A stretch of 64,000 nucleotides of DNA from an uncultured Alphaproteobacteria bacterium (GTDB taxonomy: Bacteria > Pseudomonadota > Alphaproteobacteria > HIMB59 > GCA-002718135): contig CABZCZ010000004.1 in the NCBI GenBank assembly GCA_902524385.1, forward strand, positions 1-64,000, in the 5' to 3' direction. The notes under the pieces are model-generated. The model ran no database searches and had not been told where the DNA came from. It worked only from the letters and a program-made list of their open reading frames with translations. Position numbers and translations under genes: made by a program. How positions within the stretch are numbered: the first letter of the stretch is position 1; every line of letters starts with the position of its first letter. Below are positions 34,932 through 44,704 of this stretch, in pieces.

Positions 34932-35555
34932 TTAGTATTTTTGTAATAAAACAATTTTGATTTTTATTTTGTTTTTGAAATCTTTATTCGAAGGTAAATA
35001 ATTTAAAGGTCTAGAAATTTTGTTAATTTTCAATGTTTTTTGATGTTTTTTTAATATACTTATAAAATCCTGCTGCTTCCATAAATCAACTCTATGTGTA
35101 AATAATACAAAGCCTTTTTTTTTTATATTTTTATTAATATTAGCAAAAAGTTTGTCAAAGTTTTTACAGTATGTCATTGAACCAATCAAAGAAATAAAAT
35201 CAAATTTTATTTTAAAATGATGTAATTGTTCAAAATTTTTTATTTGTAATTTTGTATAAATTTTTTTTCCTAATGTAATTTTCAAACTTTTTTTTGAAAT
35301 ATCGGATCCATAAATGGTGCTTTTTGGGTATATTTTTTTTAACTCAGTACCGAATAAACCAGTTCCACATGCTAAATCTAAAATATTTTTTGGTTTTGTG
35401 TTAATTGTTTCTTTTAAAAATTTTATACTTTTTTTAGGTGCTTGATAATTCCATAATTTTAGTGTTTCATCATAATTTTCTGACCAATCATCATAGTATT
35501 TCGTTATTTTACTTAAATTACCAACACCCGAGACTAAAGACTTAAAATTACTCAT
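34932..35555 (-). CDS. Class I SAM-dependent methyltransferase
   Basis: A 207-residue methyltransferase. Motif I is ILDLACGTGLFG (near residue 58), with YGSDISKKSL as motif II. The N-terminus YYDDWSENYDETLKLWNY is like small-molecule methyltransferases of the UbiE/TPMT-like types. Substrate unknown. It overlaps the nitrilase gene by eight bases and is the last gene of the long minus-strand run that starts at 43750. Confidence 0.8.
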   Translation of the reverse strand: MSNFKSLVSGVGNLSKITKYYDDWSENYDETLKLWNYQAPKKSIKFLKETINTKPKNILDLACGTGLFGTELKKIYPKSTIYGSDISKKSLKITLGKKIYTKLQIKNFEQLHHFKIKFDFISLIGSMTYCKNFDKLFANINKNIKKKGFVLFTHRVDLWKQQDFISILKKHQKTLKINKISRPLNYLPSNKDFKNKIKIKIVLLQKY

Positions 35556-36354
35556 ATTTTAAAGAGGGAATTTTTTTTCTTATTTTTTTTACATCTGAAA
35601 GATTAATTGTTGAATTTAATATGTAAGGTTTATTTTTAGTAATATTTACTATCTTTCCCCAAGGATCAACTAAAAGAGAATATCCATAAGTCTTCCTTTT
35701 CATATGATGATTTCCACACATACCTGTTGCTATAATAAATATATTATTTTCTATAGCTCTTGATCGATTTAAAATTTCCCAATGATCTTTCCCTGTAGGT
35801 CTTGTAAAAGCAGCCGGAACTAAAATAATTGTACAATCTTTCTTAGCAAGTTTCCTGTATAATGAAGGAAATCGTAAATCATAACAAATTGTCATTCCTA
35901 ATTTAATAGTATTAATTTTTGCATAAGCTATTTCATTACCAGCTTGAAACAAAGATGACTCTTGATGTTTTTCTTTGTGATTAATTTTGACATCAAACAT
36001 ATGAATCTTATCATAAGTTTTTTCTAATACACCATTATTATTTATAAAATAAGATCTATTCACAAGTTTTCTTTGTTTTTTAACTTTTAAAAGTAAAGAG
36101 CCAAGATTGATGGTAACTTTATTTTTTTTCGCAAAATCTTTTGCCATTTTCAAAACTGGACAGGTGTTTTGATACGGAGCATTTGAAATTAAATAATTTT
36201 TATCATTAGTAATAATGTTTGAACATTCTGGTGTACAAATTAAGTGAGGTTTAAATTTTAATGTTTTATTAAAACTTTTCTCGAGTATTTCTGCATTTAA
36301 ACTTGGGATATGACTTGCTTGAAATTGAACTTGAGATATTTTTAATTTATTCAT
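35548..36354 (-). CDS. Carbon-nitrogen hydrolase (nitrilase superfamily, Nit1-like)
   Basis: A 268-residue hydrolase with the Glu-Lys-Cys triad: Glu43 (TPECSNI), Lys116 (DKIHMFDV) and Cys157 (ICYDLRFP). The spacing and the segment HWEILNRSRAIENNIFI match the Nit1 group, several members of which are amidases for deaminated glutathione. Cytosolic. It lies five bases after the MFS gene. Repair of deaminated glutathione is the best guess; omega-amidase activity is an alternative. Confidence 0.85.
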   Translation of the reverse strand: MNKLKISQVQFQASHIPSLNAEILEKSFNKTLKFKPHLICTPECSNIITNDKNYLISNAPYQNTCPVLKMAKDFAKKNKVTINLGSLLLKVKKQRKLVNRSYFINNNGVLEKTYDKIHMFDVKINHKEKHQESSLFQAGNEIAYAKINTIKLGMTICYDLRFPSLYRKLAKKDCTIILVPAAFTRPTGKDHWEILNRSRAIENNIFIIATGMCGNHHMKRKTYGYSLLVDPWGKIVNITKNKPYILNSTINLSDVKKIRKKIPSLKYE

Positions 36355-36359
36355 TAATT

Positions 36360-37520
36360 TTATTTAAACTTAAGTAAAAAAACAAATCCAGAAGTAAATA
36401 CAATAATAGATAGTAAATACATATTTAAAGTTAAGGAAAATGTTTCTGCAAGAAAACCAATTGCTGCTGGCATAATCATTGTAGAAGATAGTCCAATAGT
36501 TATGAGATTAGTTACTGTCATAGAAATGCTCTCATTAGATTGTTTTACAGCTTGACGAATAACTATTGGAACCAAGTTTGCTATAGCAAATCCATAAATA
36601 CATAAAACAACAAGTATAATATAAAAATTATTTGTTAATAAAGACAAAAGCATTATTGATGCACCAATCATCACAAAATGACATCCTACAACTTTTTCAG
36701 TAAATAAACTAATTAAGGTGTTGGAGAACAAATTAGCTAAAATACCTCCAATACTAAAAAATATTAATCCCATACTTGCAAGATAAAGAGGAGAATTTAA
36801 ATCCTTTGATAGCCATAATGTAGACCAATCCATAATTATACCACCAGAACCAAAAACAAAAAATAGTAAGAAGCCAAATATAAGAACATTTGACTCGGGA
36901 ATTTTAAATTTTTCACTTTTACCTTTAAAATCTAAATTACTAGGTAATCCGAGGTAGAAAACTAAAAATGCAACAGAAATTGAAGAAAAAGATAAAACAA
37001 GAAAAAACATAAAAGGCTCGAAGTTATACCGCATAATGATACCAGCTAAACCTCCACCAACAAGAATACCAATATTAAATCCCATTGCATAATAAGGAGT
37101 AATAATTTTCTTAAAATGTTTTTCGATTAGTTGACAATGTATACCTCCAATTGGTCCTGAAGCTCCCCATCCTATCCCAGCTGGAATGAAAGTTAATAAA
37201 AAAAATAAATATGATGAAGATATAATGGATAGTAAAGTAGAAAAAGTAATAAGCGGAAAAGCTAAAGACATAACTAGCTTTGTTCCATATTTTGGCACTA
37301 GTAATCTTCCAGCAATTTGATTTGATAATACAAAAAAAATCCCAAAAATTAATATAGAAAAACTTAAATCGGATTCATCAATTAATAATCTATTCATATT
37401 CCATGGTGTAATGCCAAAATAACACCCAACAACAATCATAGGGTAAGTTGATGTTAATATTGAAGCTAAAGTTGCTCTTCTAAATATCTTAATTTCTTCT
37501 AACACAAAGTTTATTACCAA
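36360..37520 (-). CDS. MFS transporter
   Basis: A 386-residue membrane protein with about twelve helices. The glycine-rich helix IPAGIGWGASGPIGG and the paired-half layout are typical of the major facilitator superfamily, similar to sugar or FucP-like transporters. The substrate cannot be read. It overlaps the aldo/keto reductase stop by seven bases and lies in the sugar-catabolic run, so a sugar or its breakdown product is likely. Confidence 0.85.
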   Translation of the reverse strand: MVINFVLEEIKIFRRATLASILTSTYPMIVVGCYFGITPWNMNRLLIDESDLSFSILIFGIFFVLSNQIAGRLLVPKYGTKLVMSLAFPLITFSTLLSIISSSYLFFLLTFIPAGIGWGASGPIGGIHCQLIEKHFKKIITPYYAMGFNIGILVGGGLAGIIMRYNFEPFMFFLVLSFSSISVAFLVFYLGLPSNLDFKGKSEKFKIPESNVLIFGFLLFFVFGSGGIIMDWSTLWLSKDLNSPLYLASMGLIFFSIGGILANLFSNTLISLFTEKVVGCHFVMIGASIMLLSLLTNNFYIILVVLCIYGFAIANLVPIVIRQAVKQSNESISMTVTNLITIGLSSTMIMPAAIGFLAETFSLTLNMYLLSIIVFTSGFVFLLKFK

Positions 37521-38497
37521 CGATGATGTACATCATCATAAAAATATTTTGTATAGATATCATTTATCTCATTCATTACAGAAGAAATCTCATTAACTTC
37601 ACTAGAGGCAGTATTGAGATCTACATGATCCTTATTTTTTGCACCTGGAATTACAACACTCACAGCTTTATGCATTAAGATCCATTTAAGAGATAATTGA
37701 GAAAGAGTTAATTCAGTTGGGATAATATTTTTAAGTTCTTTGACTGCTTCCAAAGCTTTAGAGTAATTCACTCCAGAGAATGTTTCACCAACATCAAATG
37801 CATCACCGTTGATATTATAATTTCGATGATCATCTGAAGAAAAGGTAGAATCTTTATTGAATTTTCCTGACAACAAACCACTAGCAAGAGGAACTCTAAC
37901 TATGATTGCTATTTTTTTTTCTTTTGCAATTTTAAATAATTCTTCAGCAGGTTTTTGTCTAAAGATATTAAATATAACTTGGATTGATTTTGTTTGAGGT
38001 TTTTTTATGCATTCTAAAGCTTGATCAACTGTTTCAACACTAAAACCATAATTTTGTATCTTTCCTTTGCCTACTAAATAATCTAACATTTCAAAAGTTT
38101 GACCAGATGAATAAACTTCTGTTGGAGGACAATGCATTTGTAAAAGATCAATAGTTTCAACATTAAGATTTGATAATGATCGGTCTACAAAAGACTCCAT
38201 TAGATCTTTATCATAATAGCTATTAGCAATATGTGGATTAATTCTTCTACCTGCTTTTGTTGCAACATAAATTCTATCAGAAATAGAATTTATAAAATTT
38301 CCAACAAATTTTTCACTTCTACCATCACCATAGACATCAGCTGTATCAAAAAAATTTACCCCATTTTCAAATGATGATTGTAATACTTCATTTGCCTTCT
38401 CTTCACTTACACTACCCCAATCAGCACCAATCTGCCAACAGCCTAAACCAATTTCAGATATATTCCAATCAAGAGAGCCAAATTTTCTAAATTTCAT
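37514..38497 (-). CDS. Aldo/keto reductase
   Basis: A 327-residue NADPH-dependent oxidoreductase of the AKR fold. Visible motifs are FFDTADVYGDGRSEKFVG (catalytic Asp and Tyr), a Lys in YVATKAGRR, DLLQMHCPP (His position) and IPGAKNKDHV near the C-terminus for cofactor binding. Many such genes in sugar operons encode dehydrogenases for sugar aldehydes such as L-fucose, D-arabinose or galactose. It follows the ADP-ribosylglycohydrolase-family gene by two bases. Confidence 0.92.
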   Translation of the reverse strand: MKFRKFGSLDWNISEIGLGCWQIGADWGSVSEEKANEVLQSSFENGVNFFDTADVYGDGRSEKFVGNFINSISDRIYVATKAGRRINPHIANSYYDKDLMESFVDRSLSNLNVETIDLLQMHCPPTEVYSSGQTFEMLDYLVGKGKIQNYGFSVETVDQALECIKKPQTKSIQVIFNIFRQKPAEELFKIAKEKKIAIIVRVPLASGLLSGKFNKDSTFSSDDHRNYNINGDAFDVGETFSGVNYSKALEAVKELKNIIPTELTLSQLSLKWILMHKAVSVVIPGAKNKDHVDLNTASSEVNEISSVMNEINDIYTKYFYDDVHHRW

Positions 38498-38499
38498 TT

Positions 38500-40662
38500 T
38501 TAACTTAACGTTATTTTATCTGTAACCAAAGTTCCATTTTCAACAACTAAACCAGAACCTCCGTTAAGCAATGGATTATCATTATCCTCAATTTCAATAA
38601 TAGTTTTATCATTAATTTGTCCTATTATTTTATTTTTTTGAACAGTCATTTTCATATTATACTCCTTAAAAAATTCTACTTCAAAATCTACTTCTTTAAG
38701 TGTTATATAAATATTATTCATCTTGCCTATTCTCAATTTGTTATCTCTACAAATTTCTAAAGTGTAGTATTTTTTTACTCCCTGAACTCTTGAAACTAGT
38801 CCACCAGAATTACATGATTGTAAAAGAATATTTGCAGAAACTGAATAATCTTTCCATAAATCAGTTCCTGTAAATAAAATTTCCCTACCAATGTTTTGGC
38901 AAATTCTAAAATTCTTTCCTCTTTCTTCCCATTTATCTAAAGTTTGTACCCAAGCATTTCTCCAGATTTGACCGTAGTAACCCTCTTTTTTCTCTATTCC
39001 TCTTTTATAGTTTTGAATGTGATCAGGTCTTTTAAAGACTTGTTTTGGCTGTCCATCAAAGGTAACATAATTAACCATAACTTCGCCAGATTGTTTTTTG
39101 TTTGATACGATATCTATTCCAATTTGACCTATAGGATTTGAATCAGTGTTTGGAATTTCCCATGATATTTCTTTTGTTTCATTTCTATTTAATTCAAAAC
39201 TATTTGAAGTAATTTTTTTAAGTTTGTCATCGTCAGCCCAATAATTAGAAAATAATACAATTGCAACTTCATGAGGGGAAGTGTTTTTAATTTCAACTTT
39301 TACTTTTTGTCCAGAAAAAATTATAGGACAGGAAATATAATCATAATGAAAAAAATCTTTTCTCTTTTTTCCTTTTAATTTAAGTATAACTTCAGGAAAA
39401 AATGTTTCAACATATACTTCTGAAATTTGGTCCACTGAAAGATTATTATAAGAAATCTTAAGAGCCCTTTCACCTATATTAGATTTGTATTCAACATTAC
39501 TTATTTTTGTTTCACAAAACTGTTCCCCTTCTTTAATTCTCCATCCTTGAGTTGAATCCTTAATATCAAAATGAAATTTAGCTCCATTTTTAGGTAATAT
39601 TTCTTCAAACCCATTAATTTTTCTTGTTGTGTTAATTATTTTATAAGTTTCTGTTAAAGCATCTGTAAGAGTTTCACCGCCAGAAGCAGAGGGGCAATAT
39701 AATATATCATTTATAGGAGACAAATAATCTGGACCTTTTTTAAGACCATCGAGTCCATTTTTAATTCCTAAGATACATCCTACATTTCCAGAATTGCAAT
39801 CTGTATCCCAACCAGCTGTATTAACAATCATCATTGTTTTTTGAAAATCGTCATCACCAAATAATAAAGCCATAATAATTAATGCATGATTAGGTACCAT
39901 ATGACAGTTACCTAAATATTTGTCATATCCATAATTCTCGACTATTTTCTCTCTTGCCTGTTCCCAACCTAAGTTTCCAGACCTCCACTCTTGTATGTCA
40001 GATATTAATTTAAATATAACTGAATATTTTGGAATGAATTTTTTTGCTTGCTCAACTAACTTTGTTAAATCATTCTCTATAAATGCCATAGACTCTATAG
40101 AAGCTACTACTTGAGCACCATAAATAGCTTCTCCATCATGGCTAACACTTGCAGCGAGTTTTGCATAATGTGCTGCCCTTTCTGGATCTCCAGGTGATAC
40201 CATTGCCCAACCATCAATGAAAATTTGAGCTCCAATTTGTTCTGCTATAACTTTGCCATTTGTTTTAATTGAACCACTTTCTGGAGCATCGATACCTTGT
40301 TTAAGATTTTGAAAAGCTGTGTCCTCTGCTGAATGCCCTTTTCCTCCCCACCAAAGAATAGTCTTATCTTCAATAATATTGTTCAACCATGTTTTTCCTA
40401 TATCTTTAGCGGAAATATTTTTATTATAATTACATTCTCGGAAAGCACGTAAAAAGGTAAAGGTACCCGTAATATCGTCATCTGAAATTGGCATAGGAAA
40501 ATCTAATTTATCATTTACATAATAATTTATTGGCCCTAATTCTTTCATTATTCTTTCATAGGACCAGTTTTCAAATGGTCTTCCAAGAAAGACCCCTATT
40601 ATCTTACCCAAAACACCGGCATAAACTTTTTCTTCATAGCTTTTATCAATATTATAACTCAT
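38500..40662 (-). CDS. ADP-ribosylglycohydrolase-family protein with C-terminal jelly-roll domain
   Basis: A 720-residue, multi-domain protein without a signal peptide. Residues about 10-340 are an ADP-ribosylglycohydrolase fold: the first metal motif is ISDDDITG (Asp61-63) and the second is GWDTDCNSGNVG (about 285-295). A middle beta-rich region (370-540) and a concanavalin-like or 3-keto-disaccharide-hydrolase-like end (560-720) follow. The family removes ribose-linked groups, but its place directly behind sugar ABC permeases points to a glycoside or nucleoside as substrate. Function is inference. Confidence 0.78.
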   Translation of the reverse strand: MSYNIDKSYEEKVYAGVLGKIIGVFLGRPFENWSYERIMKELGPINYYVNDKLDFPMPISDDDITGTFTFLRAFRECNYNKNISAKDIGKTWLNNIIEDKTILWWGGKGHSAEDTAFQNLKQGIDAPESGSIKTNGKVIAEQIGAQIFIDGWAMVSPGDPERAAHYAKLAASVSHDGEAIYGAQVVASIESMAFIENDLTKLVEQAKKFIPKYSVIFKLISDIQEWRSGNLGWEQAREKIVENYGYDKYLGNCHMVPNHALIIMALLFGDDDFQKTMMIVNTAGWDTDCNSGNVGCILGIKNGLDGLKKGPDYLSPINDILYCPSASGGETLTDALTETYKIINTTRKINGFEEILPKNGAKFHFDIKDSTQGWRIKEGEQFCETKISNVEYKSNIGERALKISYNNLSVDQISEVYVETFFPEVILKLKGKKRKDFFHYDYISCPIIFSGQKVKVEIKNTSPHEVAIVLFSNYWADDDKLKKITSNSFELNRNETKEISWEIPNTDSNPIGQIGIDIVSNKKQSGEVMVNYVTFDGQPKQVFKRPDHIQNYKRGIEKKEGYYGQIWRNAWVQTLDKWEERGKNFRICQNIGREILFTGTDLWKDYSVSANILLQSCNSGGLVSRVQGVKKYYTLEICRDNKLRIGKMNNIYITLKEVDFEVEFFKEYNMKMTVQKNKIIGQINDKTIIEIEDNDNPLLNGGSGLVVENGTLVTDKITLS

Positions 40663-40664
40663 CT

Positions 40665-41501
40665 TTAACCTTTTACACCCCCACTTGTTAAACCAGAAAT
40701 AAATCTTTTTTGAAATAATAAAAATAATATTACAACAGGTGCCACCATCATTATTGATGCAGCACTAACTAGTGCTTGATTATTTATAAATCTCCAAGAA
40801 AAAGCAAATAGGATAGTTGATATTGGTTTCAATTCTTCATCTTGAACAAATGTTAAGGCAAATAAAAATTCATTCCATACTGCTAAACCAACAACTAGTG
40901 CCGAAGTTAGTAAGACTGGCCATGAAAGAGGTATAGCGACTCTGAAAAATTGTTGTAAGATATTTGCTCCATCTATTTTAGCAGCATCAAATAATTCATC
41001 AGGCAATCGAATCATATAAGATCTAATTAAAAAAGTTGCAAATGGGGCATTAAGAGCACTGTAAATAATAATCAATCCAATATGTGTATTTAAAAGACCT
41101 AGGTTTTTCCATAATAAAAATAATGGTAAAAGAAACATTTGTGCAGGTATGCTTATTCCAACTAAAAGATAAATTGCGACTAAATTAGCTCCTTTCGGAT
41201 TTAATTTAGCAAGACTAAAACCTGCTAAGCTTGAAACTGTAATACATAATATTAAAGTTCCAAAAACTAGTTTAAAAGAATTAAAAAATATTTTTGAATA
41301 TTCACCTTGAACCCATGCATCTGGAAAATTTTGAAATGTTATATTATTTGGTAGTCCTATTGGATTTGTTCCAAATTCTACTGCTGGCTTAAAAGCATTA
41401 AAAATTAAAACTAATATTGGAGCCAACGAAACAATGGCAAACATTCCAAGAATAACATAATTTGAAATTAATTCTTTTTTTCTAAATGAAGCTACTTCCA
41501 T
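40665..41501 (-). CDS. Carbohydrate ABC transporter permease (MalG-like)
   Basis: A 278-residue inner-membrane permease with about six helices. The EAA-loop region reads DAAKIDGANILQQFFRVAIPLSWP, the CUT1 pattern. It is the second permease of the importer, one base after the first. It would import a sugar or glycoside delivered by the binding protein at 42425-43750. No ATPase (MalK/MsmX type) gene is present in this cluster. Confidence 0.95.
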   Translation of the reverse strand: MEVASFRKKELISNYVILGMFAIVSLAPILVLIFNAFKPAVEFGTNPIGLPNNITFQNFPDAWVQGEYSKIFFNSFKLVFGTLILCITVSSLAGFSLAKLNPKGANLVAIYLLVGISIPAQMFLLPLFLLWKNLGLLNTHIGLIIIYSALNAPFATFLIRSYMIRLPDELFDAAKIDGANILQQFFRVAIPLSWPVLLTSALVVGLAVWNEFLFALTFVQDEELKPISTILFAFSWRFINNQALVSAASIMMVAPVVILFLLFQKRFISGLTSGGVKG

Positions 41502-41502
41502 A

Positions 41503-42378
41503 TTAAACTTCCCAGCCTAACCTTCTTAAAACTCCAAATAAACCAACAATGATTAATACATAGAAAAACATCATTGTTCCTATTGCAGAAGAGTATCCAA
41601 CATTAAATCTTTCAAAAGCTTGTGAGTACATATATGTTCCAATAACTTCTGAACTGTATGCAGGACCTCCCTTAGTCAAAATGAAAACATAGTCAAAAAC
41701 TGGAATAGACCAAATAGTTATAATCATTATTGTGAATACGAGAACAGGTCTTATCATTGGTAATGTGATATATCTAAATTTTTGATATTTAGATGCACCT
41801 TCAATATCCGCTGCCTCATAAAGTGAGGAATCTACTTGATACATTCCCGTTAGATAAATAACAACAAGAAAACCCCAAAAATGCCATCCATCTACAAAAG
41901 CTACAGCGAATAAAGAATATTCTTTTGTAGTAAATGGAGAAGTTGTAAATAAATCCAAACCAAAACCACTTAAAACAGTTCCAATTCCATAAATAGGACT
42001 AAATAAATATTTCCAAATTTGACAATTAACCACACTTGCCAACATATATGGGAAGAAAAAAGCTAATCTGAAAAATAATTGACCTCTTTTTATGCCTGTC
42101 AGAAGATAAGCACAAACTAAAGCGACAAAAACTGGAATTGTTAGAAATGCGATTGTCCAAATTATATTATGATAAACTGCTTTTATAAAATATCTATCAT
42201 CGAATAATTCAATAAAGTTTTCAAATCCAATGTAATTGAGTTTTCCCATACCTCTAAAATCTGTTAACGATAGTGCAAGACTTGATATCGATGGAATCGC
42301 TATTACAAATAAGTGAATTAAAAGTACAGGAAGTATAAAGTACCAAGCAATTAAAGATTTATTTAAAAAAATTTTCAT
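41503..42378 (-). CDS. Sugar ABC transporter permease (MalF-like)
   Basis: A 291-residue inner-membrane permease with about six helices; the EAA-loop region is EAADIEGASKYQKFRYITLPMI. It pairs with the MalG-like permease to form the channel of a CUT1 sugar importer. A stem-loop separates it from the binding-protein gene upstream (46-base gap). Confidence 0.95.
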   Translation of the reverse strand: MKIFLNKSLIAWYFILPVLLIHLFVIAIPSISSLALSLTDFRGMGKLNYIGFENFIELFDDRYFIKAVYHNIIWTIAFLTIPVFVALVCAYLLTGIKRGQLFFRLAFFFPYMLASVVNCQIWKYLFSPIYGIGTVLSGFGLDLFTTSPFTTKEYSLFAVAFVDGWHFWGFLVVIYLTGMYQVDSSLYEAADIEGASKYQKFRYITLPMIRPVLVFTIMIITIWSIPVFDYVFILTKGGPAYSSEVIGTYMYSQAFERFNVGYSSAIGTMMFFYVLIIVGLFGVLRRLGWEV

Positions 42379-42384
42379 AAGAAA

Positions 42385-42409
42385 ACGAAGCTCATTAATA
42401 GAGCTTCGT
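42385..42409 (-). terminator. Intercistronic stem-loop after the sugar-binding protein gene
   Basis: ACGAAGCTC (42385-42393) and GAGCTTCGT (42401-42409) form a perfect 9-bp stem with a seven-base loop; on the minus strand it is followed by TTTTC. It lies between the binding-protein stop and the first permease start, the usual place for a leaky terminator or mRNA-stabilising hairpin that raises binding-protein levels over the permeases. Confidence 0.7.
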
Positions 42410-42424
42410 CATATGATATTAAGA

Positions 42425-43750
42425 TTATCTATTTGGTATAGATAAAGTTGTTCCTTTATCCCTAGCCTTATCCCAAAGTTTTTGATGATCAGCCATATAA
42501 TCTGCAACTGAAATATCACCAGCCCATACTACTTCCATGTCTTTCCATATGTGAACTCCTGGATCAGCAGGCCAAAATGCCCATGTGCAGTATCCATAAT
42601 TTCCCTCACCAGTTACTTTACCAAAAGTGGATAAAAAATCTTTTATCTTTGGATTTACATCAGTTGGAAAATCTGAATCTTCATAATAAAGTGGCAAGTT
42701 AAATTCAGCAAACTCAAGAGAATTTGATAAATTAATCACAACATCCTTATTACTAAAAAGCCAATTTAACATACTTGCAGCAGCGTCTTTATTTTTGCTA
42801 TTTGGATTCAATCCAATTGAAGTACCAATTGCTAACATAAAGTTCTGATCTGGTGAATTAGAAGATAAAGATGGTAATGGAGCCCAACCCCAGTCGTCAT
42901 CTATACTAGAAAAATTCATTTCAGTTCTTTGAAATGTCCATGTTCCAATTGTCATCATAGCAGCATCTCTTGCACTAAATGCATCATGAAACTGATCCCA
43001 ATCTATTGCATAATAGTTTTCTAAACTGCCTGACCAGTATCCTTCGTCAACCATATGTTTTCTCAATAATTCGATTGCCTCAACAAACACTGGATCAGTC
43101 CATTTTTTTTCACCAATAAGAGCTTTGTATACATTTTCTGGGCCAGCATAATTGTTTAAGTAGATACCAACTAAATGTTCATGTGTTGGTTGCCAGCCAG
43201 TCGATCCATATGAATATACATTCATATCCATTGCTTTAGCTTTTGATGCAACGTCTTCTAATTCCTCTAAAGTTGTTGGAACAACCCATCCATTTTCAGC
43301 AAATAATGTTTTATTATAAAGCATAATCATTGACTCATAAGTCAATGGTAATGCATATAAACTTCCATCAAATACACCGGAATTGTAAGCCCAAGGAACA
43401 ATTTTATCGTTCCATCCATATTGATCAGCATATGAGTCTAAGTTTTCAAGCATACCAGCCATTTGATATTCTTTAATAAAAGAAGGTCCAGCTGCACGAA
43501 CTATATCAGGGCCACCTCCAGAAATAAGAGCTGTTCTTAATTTTTCTCCTAAAACTTCTTGTGCTGTAAATTCTATAACTAATTCAATTTCATCTTGTGA
43601 GCTATTATAGGCATTAACAAGTTTTTCCATAACTATTGGATCTCTTTCAGCTCTCGCCTCCATCCACCATGAAATTTGCGTTTTGGCAAACACTGCAGAT
43701 GAAGTAAAGATAAAAGATAAAACAAATATAGAGTCAATTATTTTTTTCAT
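42425..43750 (-). CDS. Extracellular sugar-binding protein (ABC family 1)
   Basis: A 441-residue periplasmic binding protein. Residues 1-22 are a signal peptide ending in a VFAKT-like cleavage site. The mature protein has the family 1 pattern: WWMEARAERDP near the start, ISGGGPDIVRA, and a YALPLTYES hinge segment. A strong Shine-Dalgarno (GGAGG) precedes the ATG. It heads the minus-strand run down to 34932. The bound sugar is unknown; the downstream ADP-ribosylglycohydrolase-family enzyme is the best clue. Confidence 0.95.
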   Translation of the reverse strand: MKKIIDSIFVLSFIFTSSAVFAKTQISWWMEARAERDPIVMEKLVNAYNSSQDEIELVIEFTAQEVLGEKLRTALISGGGPDIVRAAGPSFIKEYQMAGMLENLDSYADQYGWNDKIVPWAYNSGVFDGSLYALPLTYESMIMLYNKTLFAENGWVVPTTLEELEDVASKAKAMDMNVYSYGSTGWQPTHEHLVGIYLNNYAGPENVYKALIGEKKWTDPVFVEAIELLRKHMVDEGYWSGSLENYYAIDWDQFHDAFSARDAAMMTIGTWTFQRTEMNFSSIDDDWGWAPLPSLSSNSPDQNFMLAIGTSIGLNPNSKNKDAAASMLNWLFSNKDVVINLSNSLEFAEFNLPLYYEDSDFPTDVNPKIKDFLSTFGKVTGEGNYGYCTWAFWPADPGVHIWKDMEVVWAGDISVADYMADHQKLWDKARDKGTTLSIPNR

Positions 43751-43908
43751 TTAATCCTCCGATTTACATTTTAACAATAATGAATTTTTGGTTCACTTCA
43801 AGATGATATTGAATCTGTGACAATATAAAAAAATATTTATAAAATTAACTATTAATGAGTAAATTTTAATAGTATTTAAATGTAAATATAATAGTAAAGA
43901 ATTGCATT

Positions 43909-44697
43909 ATGAAAAATAAACTGTTTGATATATGGGATAATAATAAAGCATCGATAAATGCTTGGTTATCAATTCCTAATTCTTTTACCGCGGAAGCTTT
44001 TGGTAAAATGGGCTGGGACTCTGTTACAATTGATATGCAACATGGTCAAAATGACTATTCAACTGCTATTGCCATGTTACAAGGATTATCAAATAGTGAC
44101 ACAGTACCAATGACAAGAGTTCCTTGGAATGAACCTGGAATTATTATGAAAATGCTAGATCTTGGGGTTCAGGGTATCATTGCACCCATGATAAATAATA
44201 AAGCAGATTGTGAAAAGTTTGTTTCTTATTGCTATTACCCCCCTATTGGTCAAAGAAGTTTTGGTCCAATGAGGGCGCAGGTTGCTTATGGATCAGATTA
44301 CTATCAGCACGCAAATAAAAATATAATAAGTTTGGCAATGATTGAAACTAAAGAAGCAGTTGATAATTTAGATGCTATTCTTTCAGTTCCAAATTTAACA
44401 GGTATTTATATTGGGCCTGCAGATATGAGTTCTTCATATGGTTTACCACCTAAGTTTGATGTTAAAGAGGATCCAGTTTTTTCAAATATAAAAATGATTG
44501 TAAATAAAGCTAGGGGGAAAAATAAAATAGCAGGTATTCATAACGGCTCAGTCAAATATTTGAAAGAAATGATAGAAATTGGATTTCAATTTACAAGTTT
44601 GTTATCGGATTTTAGAATTATGACATCTCACGCAGAAAGTTTATTAAAAGAGCTTAAAAACGTTGATACTAAATCTGATAATACTAGTGCTTATTAA
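43909..44697 (+). CDS. HpcH/HpaI family aldolase
   Basis: A 262-residue class II pyruvate aldolase of the HpcH/HpaI family. Visible residues are TIDMQHG (active-site region), TRVPWNEPG (Arg), MIETKEAVDN (metal Glu) and GPADMSSSYG (metal Asp). Family members split 2-keto-3-deoxy or 4-hydroxy-2-oxo acids into pyruvate and an aldehyde. It is divergent from the sugar-binding protein gene (158-base gap with a possible -10 TATAAT at 43887-43892), so it may act on a sugar acid from the same substrate. Confidence 0.9.
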   Translation: MKNKLFDIWDNNKASINAWLSIPNSFTAEAFGKMGWDSVTIDMQHGQNDYSTAIAMLQGLSNSDTVPMTRVPWNEPGIIMKMLDLGVQGIIAPMINNKADCEKFVSYCYYPPIGQRSFGPMRAQVAYGSDYYQHANKNIISLAMIETKEAVDNLDAILSVPNLTGIYIGPADMSSSYGLPPKFDVKEDPVFSNIKMIVNKARGKNKIAGIHNGSVKYLKEMIEIGFQFTSLLSDFRIMTSHAESLLKELKNVDTKSDNTSAY

Positions 44698-44704
44698 TAA
44701 AAAT

